A DNA stretch of 64,000 bases from an uncultured Clostridia bacterium (GTDB lineage Bacteria > Bacillota > Clostridia > Oscillospirales > Ruminococcaceae). Within the stretch, counting starts at the first letter, position 1. Every line of letters starts with the position of its first letter. Below, one piece after another: positions 1-8,784 of this stretch. Under the pieces are notes generated by a model. That model had not been told where the DNA came from and did no database searches. It worked only from the letters and a program-made list of their open reading frames with translations. The position numbers and the translations under genes are program-made. The DNA lies in contig CANRNT010000001.1 of assembly GCA_947631995.1 (NCBI GenBank), forward strand, positions 62,001 through 126,000, in the 5' to 3' direction.

Positions 1-516
1 TATCCTGCTTCCCGTAGTGTTTCTCTTATTGAACACGCCTTTTTCCCTGCCAAAAGTACACAATGCCCCGCGAAACGGCCAAAGGTCGTTTGATTTTTCA
101 GGCTCAAGCATTTCCTTATCGGTATCATCTGTATCGTTGCCGTCCGGCGCTTTGCCACCTGCAAAGGCATAGGCTTTCTGCTCGTCCTCGATGTAAAAAT
201 AATATGTTCCGTCATAGTAGCCGTCGTTGACGAGCTTTTTGAAATATTCGCAAAACTTCGGGGCTTGCTCCTCGAACAGCACGGCTTTTACAGTACCCAT
301 AGTAGTTTCAAAAATGACTACCGTATCATCGTCGTCAGGCAAGGTATACTGGATAAAATTTATTTTTTCCGCTTCCTCCAAGCTTTGACTCTGCGTATGC
401 AGGCAGGAGAACGATATAAGCATTATGACCGCCAACAGCGCCATTACCATTGAAGCCTTGAACACTCGCATAGCATTCATGCTATTCCGTTGTTTTTGTA
501 TAGGTGTCATTGCCAT
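1..516 (-). CDS. Cyclophilin-type peptidyl-prolyl isomerase, exported, partial
   Basis: This reading frame starts at an ATG at 516 and runs off the left edge of the window (172 codons visible). An AAGGGGAAG Shine-Dalgarno lies about 9 bases upstream of that ATG; further in-frame ATGs lie at 510 and 480. The N-terminus is basic, then hydrophobic (MVMALLAVIMLISFSC), suggesting export and possibly lipidation at the Cys, although the residues before it are a poor lipobox. From about residue 65 the stretch VIFETTMGTVKAVLFEEQAP followed by FCEYFKKLVNDGYYDGTYY is the typical start of a cyclophilin domain. Such proteins catalyse proline isomerisation, here outside the membrane. The gene lies 20 bp after cysS and is probably the third gene of the cysE-cysS operon. 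The active-site half is outside the window, so activity cannot be judged. Confidence 0.8.
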   Translation of the reverse strand, partial: MAMTPIQKQRNSMNAMRVFKASMVMALLAVIMLISFSCLHTQSQSLEEAEKINFIQYTLPDDDDTVVIFETTMGTVKAVLFEEQAPKFCEYFKKLVNDGYYDGTYYFYIEDEQKAYAFAGGKAPDGNDTDDTDKEMLEPEKSNDLWPFRGALCTFGREKGVFNKRNTTGSRI

Positions 517-536
517 AGCTTTATACTTCCCCTTTA

Positions 537-1964
537 TCAGACTTTTTTCGTTATTCTCGTGCCCTGACGGCTTTCTTCCACAATATATCCCATTTCAGCT
601 ATCTTATCGCGGAGCATATCCGCTGTTGCGAAGTCCTTGCGCGCCCTTGCTTCCTTGCGCTGCTCGACAAGCTCCATTACTTCCTCGGGTATATCCTGCT
701 GCTCGTCGGCGGCTATCAGCTTTTCCGCACGGTCGATAATACCTATCGAGAGCACCTCGTCCATACTTGCAGCAGCGGCAAGCTTTGTAGCGGCATTTGT
801 GTCAGCCTTGAAAACGTCATACAACGCCGTTACAGCGTTTGAAGTATTTATATCGTCGTTCATAGCGGCAATGAAGCTGTTTTTCAGTACATTTAAAACA
901 TTCTCATCAACGGGCGAGGTATCCTTTTCCTTTATGAGCTGAGCTGTTCTTGCAACAAGCTTATCGTATGCGGTCTTTGCGTTATTCAGGTTATCATAGC
1001 TGAAAACCAGCGATTTGCGGTAGTGCGACTGCAAGCAGAAGAACCTGTATACGAGAGGGTCATATCCTTTTTCCTCAAGAAGAGATACCGTCAAAAACTC
1101 GCCTTTGGATTTGCTCATCTTGCCGTCGGAGGTGTTAAGGTGATGAACATGGAACCAATATCTGCACCAATCGTGGCCGAGGTAAGCTTCCGACTGCGCT
1201 ATCTCGTTGGTATGGTGCGGGAACTGATTGTCTATGCCGCCGCAATGGATATCAAGGTACTCGCCGTTATTCTTCATGCTTATGCAGGAGCACTCTATAT
1301 GCCAGCCGGGATATCCCAATCCCCACGGTGAGTTCCATTTAAGCTCCTGGTCGCCAAACTTTGATTTTGTGAACCAAAGAGCGAAATCCGCCTTGTTGCG
1401 TTTATTATCGTCAGCCTCAACGCCCTCGCGGACGCCGACTGCCAAGTCTTCTTCCGAAACATCGCCGAACACATAATATTTTGACAGCTTAGAGGTATCG
1501 AAATACACGTTGCCGCCTGCCGTATAGGCATAGCCCTTTTGTTCGAGAGCCTTTATCACCTTGATAAACTCTCCGATATACGATGTTGCAGGCACGACGG
1601 TATCAGGCTTGCGGATATTGAGCTTTTTGCAGTCGGCAAAGAAAGCGTCGGTATAAAACTTAGCAATCTCCATTACGGTCTTATGCTCTCTTTTTGCGCC
1701 TTTAAGCATTTTATCGTCACCAGTATCGCCGTCGGACGTAAGGTGACCGACATCGGTTATATTCATTACCCTGTTTACGTCATAGCCTGAATATCTCAGA
1801 TACTTTTCCAAGATATCCTCCATAATGTAGCTTCTGAGATTGCCGATATGCGCATAGTGATACACCGTCGGTCCGCAGGTATACATACTCACCTTTCCCT
1901 CGGTATGCGGGACAAACTCCTCTACCTTATGCGATGTTGAATTATACAGCTTTAATCCGCTCAT
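537..1964 (-). CDS. cysS: Cysteinyl-tRNA synthetase
   Basis: The 475-residue protein charges tRNA-Cys with cysteine. It has the class I signature for CysRS: the zinc-binding cysteine in MYTCGPTVYHYAHIGNLRSY with the HIGN form of the HIGH motif near residue 40, the second zinc site GWHIECSCIS, and KMSKSKGE as the KMSKS loop. The C-terminal helical domain ends normally. Length fits the family (about 460-480 residues). It follows cysE by 52 bp, and the T-box leader upstream of cysE probably controls both genes in response to uncharged tRNA-Cys. Confidence 0.98.
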   Translation of the reverse strand: MSGLKLYNSTSHKVEEFVPHTEGKVSMYTCGPTVYHYAHIGNLRSYIMEDILEKYLRYSGYDVNRVMNITDVGHLTSDGDTGDDKMLKGAKREHKTVMEIAKFYTDAFFADCKKLNIRKPDTVVPATSYIGEFIKVIKALEQKGYAYTAGGNVYFDTSKLSKYYVFGDVSEEDLAVGVREGVEADDNKRNKADFALWFTKSKFGDQELKWNSPWGLGYPGWHIECSCISMKNNGEYLDIHCGGIDNQFPHHTNEIAQSEAYLGHDWCRYWFHVHHLNTSDGKMSKSKGEFLTVSLLEEKGYDPLVYRFFCLQSHYRKSLVFSYDNLNNAKTAYDKLVARTAQLIKEKDTSPVDENVLNVLKNSFIAAMNDDINTSNAVTALYDVFKADTNAATKLAAAASMDEVLSIGIIDRAEKLIAADEQQDIPEEVMELVEQRKEARARKDFATADMLRDKIAEMGYIVEESRQGTRITKKV

Positions 1965-2016
1965 ATGAAAAGTCCTTTCTTGTTTTAGTCTTGTCTAAGT
2001 ATCAAACCGCACGCTG

Positions 2017-2646
2017 TCAGCCGTTCAGCTTTTCCTCCAGAGCTTTCAGACGCTTATTCAGCTTTGAAAGCTCTATTGCTACGGGGTCGGGAATGTGTAT
2101 CTGGTCGAGGTCCTGCGTGCGCTTGCCGTCCTGCCTTACTATTTTTGCAGGCGCTCCGACAGCCGTTGAATTGGGAGGTACCTCCTCCAGCACCACCGCG
2201 TTTGCGGCTATTTTGGCATTATCGCCGACTTTGAAAGGACCCAAAATCTTAGCGCCGCAGCCTACCATTACATTGTTGCCCAGCGTCGGGTGGCGTTTGC
2301 CGTGGTCTTTACCCGTACCGCCCAAGGTACAGCCCTGATACAGCAGGCAGTTATCGCCTATCTCCGCCGTTTCGCCGATAACGACCCCCGAGCCGTGGTC
2401 TATAAGCAGACCTTTTCCTATCTTTGCTCCCGGGTGTATCTCGATACCCGTCAGAAGCCTTGCAAACTGGGATATTGCTCTTGCAATGAAAAACATCTTA
2501 TGCACATAGAAAAAATGTGCCACTCTATACATCCACACAGCGTGCAGACCCGAATAGGTCGCCACTATCTCAAGCGTAGTTCTCGCGGCCGGGTCCCTGT
2601 CCCGTATGGACTGTATATCCTCGCGTATCTTATCTGTTATATTCAT
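2017..2646 (-). CDS. cysE: Serine O-acetyltransferase
   Basis: This 209-residue enzyme acetylates L-serine with acetyl-CoA, the first step of cysteine synthesis. The N-terminal helical part carries DPAARTTLEIV. The C-terminal left-handed beta helix shows hexapeptide repeats with the hallmark GIEIHPGAKIGKGLLIDHGS and GVVIGETAEIGDN. The short Bacillus-type length (about 210-230) fits, in contrast to the longer enterobacterial form. AGGAGG lies just upstream of the ATG. It is the first gene after a T-box leader and is co-directional with cysS, a common Firmicute pairing that balances cysteine synthesis with tRNA charging. No cysK is seen in the window. Confidence 0.97.
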   Translation of the reverse strand: MNITDKIREDIQSIRDRDPAARTTLEIVATYSGLHAVWMYRVAHFFYVHKMFFIARAISQFARLLTGIEIHPGAKIGKGLLIDHGSGVVIGETAEIGDNCLLYQGCTLGGTGKDHGKRHPTLGNNVMVGCGAKILGPFKVGDNAKIAANAVVLEEVPPNSTAVGAPAKIVRQDGKRTQDLDQIHIPDPVAIELSKLNKRLKALEEKLNG

Positions 2647-2659
2647 GATTTCCCTCCTG

Positions 2660-2945
2660 AAAATAATAAAAGCCCCACTGACGCCATGCGCCAGGAGGCA
2701 ACTAACTGCTGCGGTCCCACTCCGTTTTATACTTTGAGCAATGCTCTTTACCCGATAACGCAGGTAACGCGTAGGCGGATACTTACCGACAAGCGGCGAT
2801 TTCCCCGTCTCTGCCCCGATACAATGTGTACCGTAATATCAGCCGCACTTTCACAGCTTCCCGACGGACGTTTTCAGCTAACCGTCCTCTCTGTGGTCAA
2901 GGCTTCGTCTGTTACTCTGGCTGACAGCATTTTGAACTATATGAT
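2660..2945 (-). promoter_or_regulatory. T-box riboswitch, tRNA-Cys type, leader of cysE-cysS
   Basis: The roughly 300-bp leader reads on the minus strand as a T-box RNA. The T-box sequence GAGTGGGACCGC lies at 2711-2724 and resembles the family core GGGTGGNACCGCG. It is followed by a GC-rich hairpin (2672-2699) and a U-rich run, the expected terminator. Upstream, a Stem I-like region contains an AGAGAGGA segment. A UGC triplet at 2845-2847, within GAAAGUGCGG, is a good candidate for the Cys specifier codon. Uncharged tRNA-Cys should stabilise the antiterminator and allow transcription of cysE, cysS and the isomerase gene. The specifier position is inferred without a structure calculation. Confidence 0.88.
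2672..2699 (-). terminator. Regulated terminator of the T-box leader
   Basis: On the minus strand the arms GCCTCCTGGCGC and GCGTCAGTGGGGC pair with G-U wobbles and are followed by CTTTTATTATTTT. The left arm overlaps the region that would pair with the T-box bulge in the antiterminator, as in other T-box leaders. Confidence 0.75.
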
Positions 2946-2956
2946 ATATTGTATGA

Positions 2957-2985
2957 ATTATAACATATTTTGTTACGGATTGCAA
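2957..2985 (-). promoter_or_regulatory. Sigma-A promoter for the cysE-cysS operon
   Basis: On the minus strand TTGCAA (2980-2985) is followed after 17 bp by a perfect TATAAT (2957-2962). The -35 box lies only 7 bp past the pgsA stop codon, so the cysteine operon is likely independent of pgsA. Confidence 0.85.
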
Positions 2986-2992
2986 GTGTTTT

Positions 2993-3556
2993 TTATTTAT
3001 TCGGGTTTATATGGTCTTTATACGCATACACATATGTCGTGCCGGAAATTATCGTAAGCACGGCACATATCCATATCAGTATCTCATTAATTATATAAAA
3101 ATCAAAATCTATCTTGAATATCTGCACCAAAAAGAACTCTATCGCCATTATTATCCCGAAAGCCGCCATTGTACAGGCTGTTTTAAGCTTGCCCCATATT
3201 CCTGCCGGTACTACTACTCCCTCGCCTGCAACAACAAGGCGCAGACCCGAAACGACAAACTCCCTTGTGAGGATAATGAACACGGCGACTATATCTATCC
3301 AGCCCTTTGCCGCAAAGCAAAGAAGTGCTGCCATTACAAGTATTTTATCCGCGATAGGGTCGAGAAACTTTCCGAAATTCGTGACAAGTCCGTACTTCCT
3401 TGCCATTTTTCCGTCAATGAGATCGGTTATCGAAGCCGCCGCAAATACCGCTCCTGCCCACAGTATATTGAACGGTATAAAATCCGCCAATATAAGGAAC
3501 ATGAACAGCGGCACGAGGACGACCCTCATCACCGTAAGCTTATTGGGTGTGTTCAT
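2993..3556 (-). CDS. pgsA: CDP-diacylglycerol-glycerol-3-phosphate phosphatidyltransferase
   Basis: This integral membrane enzyme (187 residues) makes phosphatidylglycerol phosphate from CDP-diacylglycerol and glycerol-3-phosphate. The CDP-alcohol phosphotransferase motif D-G-x2-A-R-x8-G-x3-D-x3-D is complete: DLIDGKMARKYG then NFGKFLDPIADK. Several hydrophobic segments follow. I chose the ATG at 3556, which has GGCGGA 7 bases upstream, over a TTG two codons earlier. It follows rimO by about 66 bp, the usual Firmicute order rimO-pgsA near recA. Confidence 0.95.
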   Translation of the reverse strand: MNTPNKLTVMRVVLVPLFMFLILADFIPFNILWAGAVFAAASITDLIDGKMARKYGLVTNFGKFLDPIADKILVMAALLCFAAKGWIDIVAVFIILTREFVVSGLRLVVAGEGVVVPAGIWGKLKTACTMAAFGIIMAIEFFLVQIFKIDFDFYIINEILIWICAVLTIISGTTYVYAYKDHINPNK

Positions 3557-3622
3557 AAACAATTCCGCCTTTTCGTTATATGTAAAACAGCGTTGTCGGT
3601 ATAGTCCGAAAAACTTGTGCGG

Positions 3623-4954
3623 CTAATTCACCGTACCGATAAGGTCGTAATCAAGAACGTCATCTATCGTTACATTTACATACTCCCCTACTTTGAACTT
3701 CCTGCCGTCAGCAGAGGTAAAGAATATCTTGCCGTCAATTTCAGGGGCGTCGGCTCTGCCTCTGCCGAAATAGCACTCGGCATATCTGTCAAAGCCCTCG
3801 CACACGACCTCATATGTATTGCCTATTTTCTTCTCATTCAGCTCATAGCTTATAAGCATTTGCTCGTTCATTATCTCGTCGCAGCGCTCTTCCTTGGTCT
3901 TGAAGTCCACCTGATCGGGAAGCTTTTCGGCAGGCGTGCCCTCCTCTGCGGAATATGCAAAACAACCGAGCTTATCAAAGCGGACATCTTTTACAAACCG
4001 GCACAGCTCCTCGAACTGCTCCTGCGTTTCACCGGGAAAGCCTGCTATCAGCGTTGTACGCAGCGTTATATCGGGTATCCTTGCTCTTATTTTTTCTATA
4101 AGGGCGCGCAGGCTCGCGTTATCACCCCTGCGGTTCATAGCCTTTAAGATATCTCCGTTACAATGCTGCAATGGTATATCGAGATATTTTACTATCTTAT
4201 CCTCTTTTGCCATAACGTCCAGCAGCTCATCGGTTATCCTTTCGGGATAGCAATAGAGCGTTCTTATCCATTTTATGCCGTCTATCTTGCAAAGCTCTTC
4301 CAAAAGAGCGGCAAGACGCGGTTCACCGTAAAGATCAAAGCCGTAATTTGTCGTATCCTGCGCTACGAGAATGATCTCGGTTATTCCTGCCTTAGCGAGC
4401 CACTTTGCTTCGTCAAGTATACTTTCCATACTTCTGCTGCGAAGCTTGCCGCGTATTGACGGTATAGCGCAGTATGTACAACAATTGCTGCAGCCCTCAG
4501 CTATTTTAAGATAAGCATAATGCTCGGTTGAGATTATACGTCTGCCCTCGATACAAAGCTTTTCTTTATCGTCAAAAGTCATTATATCGCTTTCCCCGTC
4601 GGCAAGGCGCTTTACGATATCGCATATCTCGGAATTTTTTCCTATACCGACCACGGCGTTTACCTCGGGTATCTCGCTGAGTATTTCTTCACGGTATCTT
4701 TCTGCAAGGCAGCCCGTTACAACGACCGCTTTTATCCTGCCCTCGTCCTTGAGAGTACAAAACTCAAGAATGGTATCAATAGCCTCCTGTTTTGCGGACT
4801 CTATAAAGCCGCAGGTATTGACTATTACGATATCGGCAAGCGCGGCGTCGGGCACTATCTGATATCCCGCTTCTCTGAGGTCATATATCATACTTTCCGC
4901 GTCGACCAGATTTTTGGGGCAGCCCAAAGACACCATACCAACTCTGACAGCCAT
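3623..4954 (-). CDS. rimO: Ribosomal protein S12 methylthiotransferase
   Basis: The 443-residue radical-SAM enzyme methylthiolates an aspartate of ribosomal protein S12. The N-terminal UPF0004 domain begins VGMVSLGCPKNLVDAES, diagnostic for RimO rather than MiaB. The radical-SAM cluster motif CCTYCAIPSIRG supplies CxxxCxxC from about residue 155. A C-terminal TRAM-like domain ends the protein. AAAGGAG precedes the ATG. The gene lies 67 bp downstream of recX and upstream of pgsA in the same direction. Confidence 0.97.
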   Translation of the reverse strand: MAVRVGMVSLGCPKNLVDAESMIYDLREAGYQIVPDAALADIVIVNTCGFIESAKQEAIDTILEFCTLKDEGRIKAVVVTGCLAERYREEILSEIPEVNAVVGIGKNSEICDIVKRLADGESDIMTFDDKEKLCIEGRRIISTEHYAYLKIAEGCSNCCTYCAIPSIRGKLRSRSMESILDEAKWLAKAGITEIILVAQDTTNYGFDLYGEPRLAALLEELCKIDGIKWIRTLYCYPERITDELLDVMAKEDKIVKYLDIPLQHCNGDILKAMNRRGDNASLRALIEKIRARIPDITLRTTLIAGFPGETQEQFEELCRFVKDVRFDKLGCFAYSAEEGTPAEKLPDQVDFKTKEERCDEIMNEQMLISYELNEKKIGNTYEVVCEGFDRYAECYFGRGRADAPEIDGKIFFTSADGRKFKVGEYVNVTIDDVLDYDLIGTVN

Positions 4955-5021
4955 ACAACGGCACTCCTTTCATCGTATCGCAAACACTCTTGTATATATT
5001 ATACCCATTTTGCGTAAAATG

Positions 5022-5657
5022 TCAAGTATCGCAAAACTCGTCATTTTCCGCGGGATATTTATACTCGCTCATCGCCTCTTTGACCTCTTGGTATGAATAT
5101 CCCAGCCGAACAAGGGCATTTTTTACTCTGTCGAGCGACTTTTTATCCGTTATCTTATGGGCATACTTTTCTTCAACAAGCTCTTTGAGCCTTTCAACGG
5201 TCGTTTCACGATACGGGGCGAGGGCTTCCTCTATGAACTCATTGTCAAGGCCTTTCAGCCGCATTTCGCGGACACATCTGTAATATCCGAAGCCCTTTAC
5301 TTCGACGAGCCGTCTTGCCATATTGACCGCATATCGCTTATCATTGATAACGCCTATCTCTACCAGTCTTGACATAGTATCGAAGCATATCTGCTCGGGA
5401 TAATTCTGCTCCAGCTTTTTAAAAAGCTCTGTATACGAATAATCCTTATAGTCAAGCAGATACAGCGCGCGTTCCTTGGCGGTGCGAAGCTTATTTGAAT
5501 ACACTACCTGCTTCCATGCACTTTCGGGAACGGACATAGGGGCTTTGAGATGGTACTGAGATATGATATCTGCATTCAGATACTCCTTTTCACCGTCGTC
5601 AAGCTCCACCTCATAGGTACTGCCCTTATATTTTTCTATTGAAGTTATGTTCTTCAT
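5022..5657 (-). CDS. recX: Recombination regulator RecX
   Basis: The 211-residue protein is predicted to modulate RecA filaments. It consists of repeated three-helix units typical of RecX; recognisable stretches are RALYLLDYKDYSYTELFKKL, RRLVEVKGFGYYRCVREM and RLGYSYQEVKEAM. Its ATG overlaps the recA stop codon in a TGATG arrangement, so translation is coupled to recA and the SOS promoter upstream of recA should serve both. Confidence 0.93.
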   Translation of the reverse strand: MKNITSIEKYKGSTYEVELDDGEKEYLNADIISQYHLKAPMSVPESAWKQVVYSNKLRTAKERALYLLDYKDYSYTELFKKLEQNYPEQICFDTMSRLVEIGVINDKRYAVNMARRLVEVKGFGYYRCVREMRLKGLDNEFIEEALAPYRETTVERLKELVEEKYAHKITDKKSLDRVKNALVRLGYSYQEVKEAMSEYKYPAENDEFCDT

Positions 5658-6856
5658 CAGTCAACATCAACGGGGGCAAATTCTTCAAAATCGTCGTCCG
5701 CATTGACAATGATATTGTTTTCGCCTGAGCCTGACTGAGTCGGCGCGCCCGATGTTCCCGCAGAAGCCTTTGCAGCCTCGGCAATAGCGGCGTCCTTTGC
5801 GCTCTTTTTCGTATTCATAACAAGCTCGCCGCTGCGCTCGCGCACCTGCATTTCTATCTCCTTGAACAGTTCGGGATTTGCGAGCAGATAGTCCTTTGAA
5901 TTATCTCTGCCCTGACCCAGCTTCATATCGTTATAGCTGAACCATGCGCCGCCTTTCTTGACTATGCCCAGCTCCACGGCAAGGTCGAGCAGTTCGCCGT
6001 CGCGGGATATACCTTTTCCGTATATGATATCAAACTCGCACTCCTTGAACGGCGGAGCGACTTTGTTCTTAACGACCTTACATTTAGTTCTGTTGCCTAT
6101 GACCTCAGAGCCTACCTTGAGCTGCTCCTGACGTCTTACCTCGATACGGACGGAGCTATAAAACTTGAGCGCTCTGCCGCCCGGGGTAGTTTCGGGGTTG
6201 CCGTACATAACGCCAATTTTTTCGCGTATCTGGTTTATAAACACGGCGACGCAGTTAGACTTGGATATGACCGCTGTCAGCTTTCTCATTGCCTGCGACA
6301 TAAGCCTTGCGAGCTGACCGACATGGGTATCGCCCATATCGCCGTCTATTTCCGCCTTGGTAGCCATAGCTGCTACGGAATCGACCACTATACAGTCAAT
6401 AGCGCCCGAACGGACGAGAGTCTCGGCTATCTGGAGAGCGTCCTCTCCGCTGTCAGGCTGCGACACTAGCAAAGCGTCCGTATCAACGCCGAGAGCCGCT
6501 GCATATATGGGGTCGAGAGCGTGCTCAACATCTATGAAAGCCGCATTGCCGCCCATTTTTTGCGCTTCTGCTATGATATGCAGAGCCACCGTGGTTTTGC
6601 CTGAGCTTTCGGGGCCGTATATCTCCACTACCCTTCCGCGCGGAACGCCGCCGATACCCAACGCCATATCAAGCGTCAGCGAGCCTGTTGATATCGCGGC
6701 TACGTCGAGAGCCTTTGTAGCTCCGAGGCGCATTACCGCTCCTTTGCCGTACTTCTTTTCGATCTCCGCTATCGCGCCTTGAAGAGCCTTCTGCTTTTCC
6801 TCTGCGCTGTCGGGTATCTCAAACTGTTTTTTGGATTCTTTTTTTCCTGCTGCCAT
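5657..6856 (-). CDS. recA: Recombinase RecA
   Basis: This 399-residue protein is the homologous recombination ATPase and SOS co-protease. The Walker A motif [13 protein letters not shown], the Walker B region [10 protein letters not shown] and the RecA signature ALKFYSSVR are all present. Compared with the usual length of about 350 residues, it has an extended C-terminal tail that is first alanine/serine/glycine-rich ([15 protein letters not shown]) and then acidic ([15 protein letters not shown]). An acidic tail is normal for RecA; the low-complexity linker is longer than average. It is preceded by a LexA-type box. Confidence 0.98.
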   Translation of the reverse strand: MAAGKKESKKQFEIPDSAEEKQKALQGAIAEIEKKYGKGAVMRLGATKALDVAAISTGSLTLDMALGIGGVPRGRVVEIYGPESSGKTTVALHIIAEAQKMGGNAAFIDVEHALDPIYAAALGVDTDALLVSQPDSGEDALQIAETLVRSGAIDCIVVDSVAAMATKAEIDGDMGDTHVGQLARLMSQAMRKLTAVISKSNCVAVFINQIREKIGVMYGNPETTPGGRALKFYSSVRIEVRRQEQLKVGSEVIGNRTKCKVVKNKVAPPFKECEFDIIYGKGISRDGELLDLAVELGIVKKGGAWFSYNDMKLGQGRDNSKDYLLANPELFKEIEMQVRERSGELVMNTKKSAKDAAIAEAAKASAGTSGAPTQSGSGENNIIVNADDDFEEFAPVDVD

Positions 6857-6934
6857 TTCTGTTCAGTCCTTTCTGCGGAAGAATTCCGCCTGTTGTTATT
6901 CATCAAAAATTACGGTATTGGTTTTCCCATATAT

Positions 6935-6964
6935 ATTATAGCATAACTTCTGTACATTTGTTCG
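6935..6964 (-). promoter_or_regulatory. recA promoter overlapped by a LexA-type SOS box
   Basis: A TATAAT (-10) lies at 6935-6940 on the minus strand. At the expected -35 position is CGAACAAATGTACA (core 6952-6963), which matches the Gram-positive LexA consensus CGAACRNRYGTTYG at 11 of 13 defined positions. Overlap with the -35 region fits repression by LexA. No lexA gene is in the window. Confidence 0.8.
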
Positions 6965-6976
6965 GACAGCAAAAAT

Positions 6977-7819
6977 TTATTCTGCCTGTGCATATCCGTA
7001 AACCACGCGATAAACGCCGCAGTAGTCTTTTATAAAGCGGACATTTTCAAAGCCGTGCTGTATCAATATGCCCGAAACCTCGTCCTCCTGACCCATACCT
7101 ATCTCAAAACAGATAAGTCCGCCTGATTTAAGAGATCTTTTCCAACATCTTACTATGCCGCGATAGAGGTCGCAGCCATCGTCGCCGCCGAACAACGCTT
7201 CCGCAGGTTCATAGCTCACCTGCTTTTGCAGGTTTTCCATATCATCTTTAGTAAGATACGGTGGGTTGCAGACTATAAAGTCAAGGTCACGAAAGCCTGA
7301 CGATATCTTTTCATCAAGAACATCGGCTCTCATAGCCGTGATATCACTATTATTAAGCCTGATATTTTTCTCAAGATACTCAAACGCCGTCTCCGACTTC
7401 TCGATAGCCGTGATATGGCACTCTAACTTTTTGTCGAGCGCAATAGCTATACAACCGCTGCCAGCGCAAAGGTCGACCCCTGCGAGATCTTTTTCTTTAC
7501 CCAACTTATTTATCACGAGCTCTACAAGCGTTTCGGTATCCTGCCGCGGAATCAACACGCCCTCGCCTACATAAAACGGCAGGCCGTAAAACTCCCATTT
7601 GCCGAGTAGATATTGCAGCGGATAGCCGCTCACATACTTTTCTGTCATACTTCGGATACGCTCGGCATTTTCATCGCTTACAGGTGCGCCGTTTTTAATA
7701 AAACTCCTCTCCTGCAAAACGTCCGAAAAAATACAGTTCACGTCGAAGTCTGCGCTGTCTAAGCCTTTTTCTGCAAGCTTTTTCAGGCAGCTTTCATAAA
7801 GTTCTCTGCGTTCTACCAT
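6977..7819 (-). CDS. prmC: Release factor glutamine methyltransferase
   Basis: The 280-residue SAM-dependent enzyme methylates the GGQ glutamine of peptide release factors. The catalytic motif NPPYL is present, as is the SAM-binding stretch GVDLCAGSGCIAIALDK. I chose the ATG at 7819 because GGAGGACAG sits directly upstream; the open frame extends 18 codons further without a ribosome site. It overlaps the yqhQ stop by 7 bp. The prfA gene often found next to prmC is absent here. Confidence 0.95.
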   Translation of the reverse strand: MVERRELYESCLKKLAEKGLDSADFDVNCIFSDVLQERSFIKNGAPVSDENAERIRSMTEKYVSGYPLQYLLGKWEFYGLPFYVGEGVLIPRQDTETLVELVINKLGKEKDLAGVDLCAGSGCIAIALDKKLECHITAIEKSETAFEYLEKNIRLNNSDITAMRADVLDEKISSGFRDLDFIVCNPPYLTKDDMENLQKQVSYEPAEALFGGDDGCDLYRGIVRCWKRSLKSGGLICFEIGMGQEDEVSGILIQHGFENVRFIKDYCGVYRVVYGYAQAE

Positions 7820-8784
7820 CTGTCCTCCTCGGTATCCTCCGGAATTACGGCTTTTAATGCTGCTATGGCGCACTCTATCTGCTTTTCATCTGGTTCTTTT
7901 GTGGTTATCCTTTGCAGCCACAGACCAGGCGCTGAAAATATCTTCGTAAACAGATTATCATATCTTCCCGCAAGGCGGATAAACTCATAGCCTATACCGA
8001 CTATCAGCGGCAAAAGAGCAATTTTAAAGCACATTCTCAAAAGGATATTATCCCACGGCAAATGCAGAAGCGAGAATATTATTATGCTTATAAGCAATAT
8101 CAGGAACATAAAACTCGTTCCGCACCTCGGGTGGAAGCGTATATGTTTTTTTACGTTATCCGGGGTGAGCTCCTCGCCTGCTTCATAGCAAGCGATAGTC
8201 TTATGCTCGGCGCCGTGGTAGCGATACATTATCTTCATATCGGGCATAAGGCTGGTAAGCCACATAAACAGCACGAACACGGCTATTTTTATAACGCCCT
8301 CTATTATAGTCTTTACAAGTGAATTGATTTTTATAAACTTTGACAGCAGCTTTGTAAGTCCCGACGGAAAAAACACGAACAGCAGTACTGCAAGAGCCAA
8401 TCCGAGCACCATTCCGACTACTGAAACTATTGGTCCCAATTTGTCGCCGAGTTTTTCATCGAGCCACTTTTCAAACTTTGACTGCGGTTCTTCCTCCAAT
8501 CCCTGCATTGATTTATCTGCCGACTTTGAAAGGCATTTATAACCCTCGGTGAACGTTATAGCAAAATTGAATATACCGCGAAGAAACGGTACTTTTCTAT
8601 ACCACGGCATATTCTTTCCGTTCTTTATGTCCCATACCTCGAGGTCTATCTCGCCGCTTGGCAGTCTGCAAGCCATTGCCGACTTATACAGACCCCTCAT
8701 CATAACTCCCTCAATAAGAGCCTGACCGCCTATTTTGGACTTGAATTTAGCATTTTCTTTATTACTGCTCGTCCTGCTGCTCAT
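7813..8784 (-). CDS. yqhQ: YqhQ-like DUF1385 membrane protein
   Basis: The 323-residue product matches the DUF1385 (YqhQ) family, with the characteristic IGGQALIEGVMMRG near the N-terminus and the central YRYHGAEHKTIACYEAG followed by HPRCGTSFMF, a conserved His/Cys-rich signature. There are about four membrane segments. The biochemical function of the family is not firmly established. The ATG at 8784 has AAGGA upstream and overlaps the end of the histidine kinase gene by 23 bp. A neighbouring prmC is usual for this family. Confidence 0.88.
   Translation of the reverse strand: MSSRTSSNKENAKFKSKIGGQALIEGVMMRGLYKSAMACRLPSGEIDLEVWDIKNGKNMPWYRKVPFLRGIFNFAITFTEGYKCLSKSADKSMQGLEEEPQSKFEKWLDEKLGDKLGPIVSVVGMVLGLALAVLLFVFFPSGLTKLLSKFIKINSLVKTIIEGVIKIAVFVLFMWLTSLMPDMKIMYRYHGAEHKTIACYEAGEELTPDNVKKHIRFHPRCGTSFMFLILLISIIIFSLLHLPWDNILLRMCFKIALLPLIVGIGYEFIRLAGRYDNLFTKIFSAPGLWLQRITTKEPDEKQIECAIAALKAVIPEDTEEDRW

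Noticed and set aside
2290..3057. 255-codon plus-strand open frame
   Set aside because: It lies antisense to cysE, the T-box leader and its promoter, has no ribosome site, and shows no protein-like pattern.
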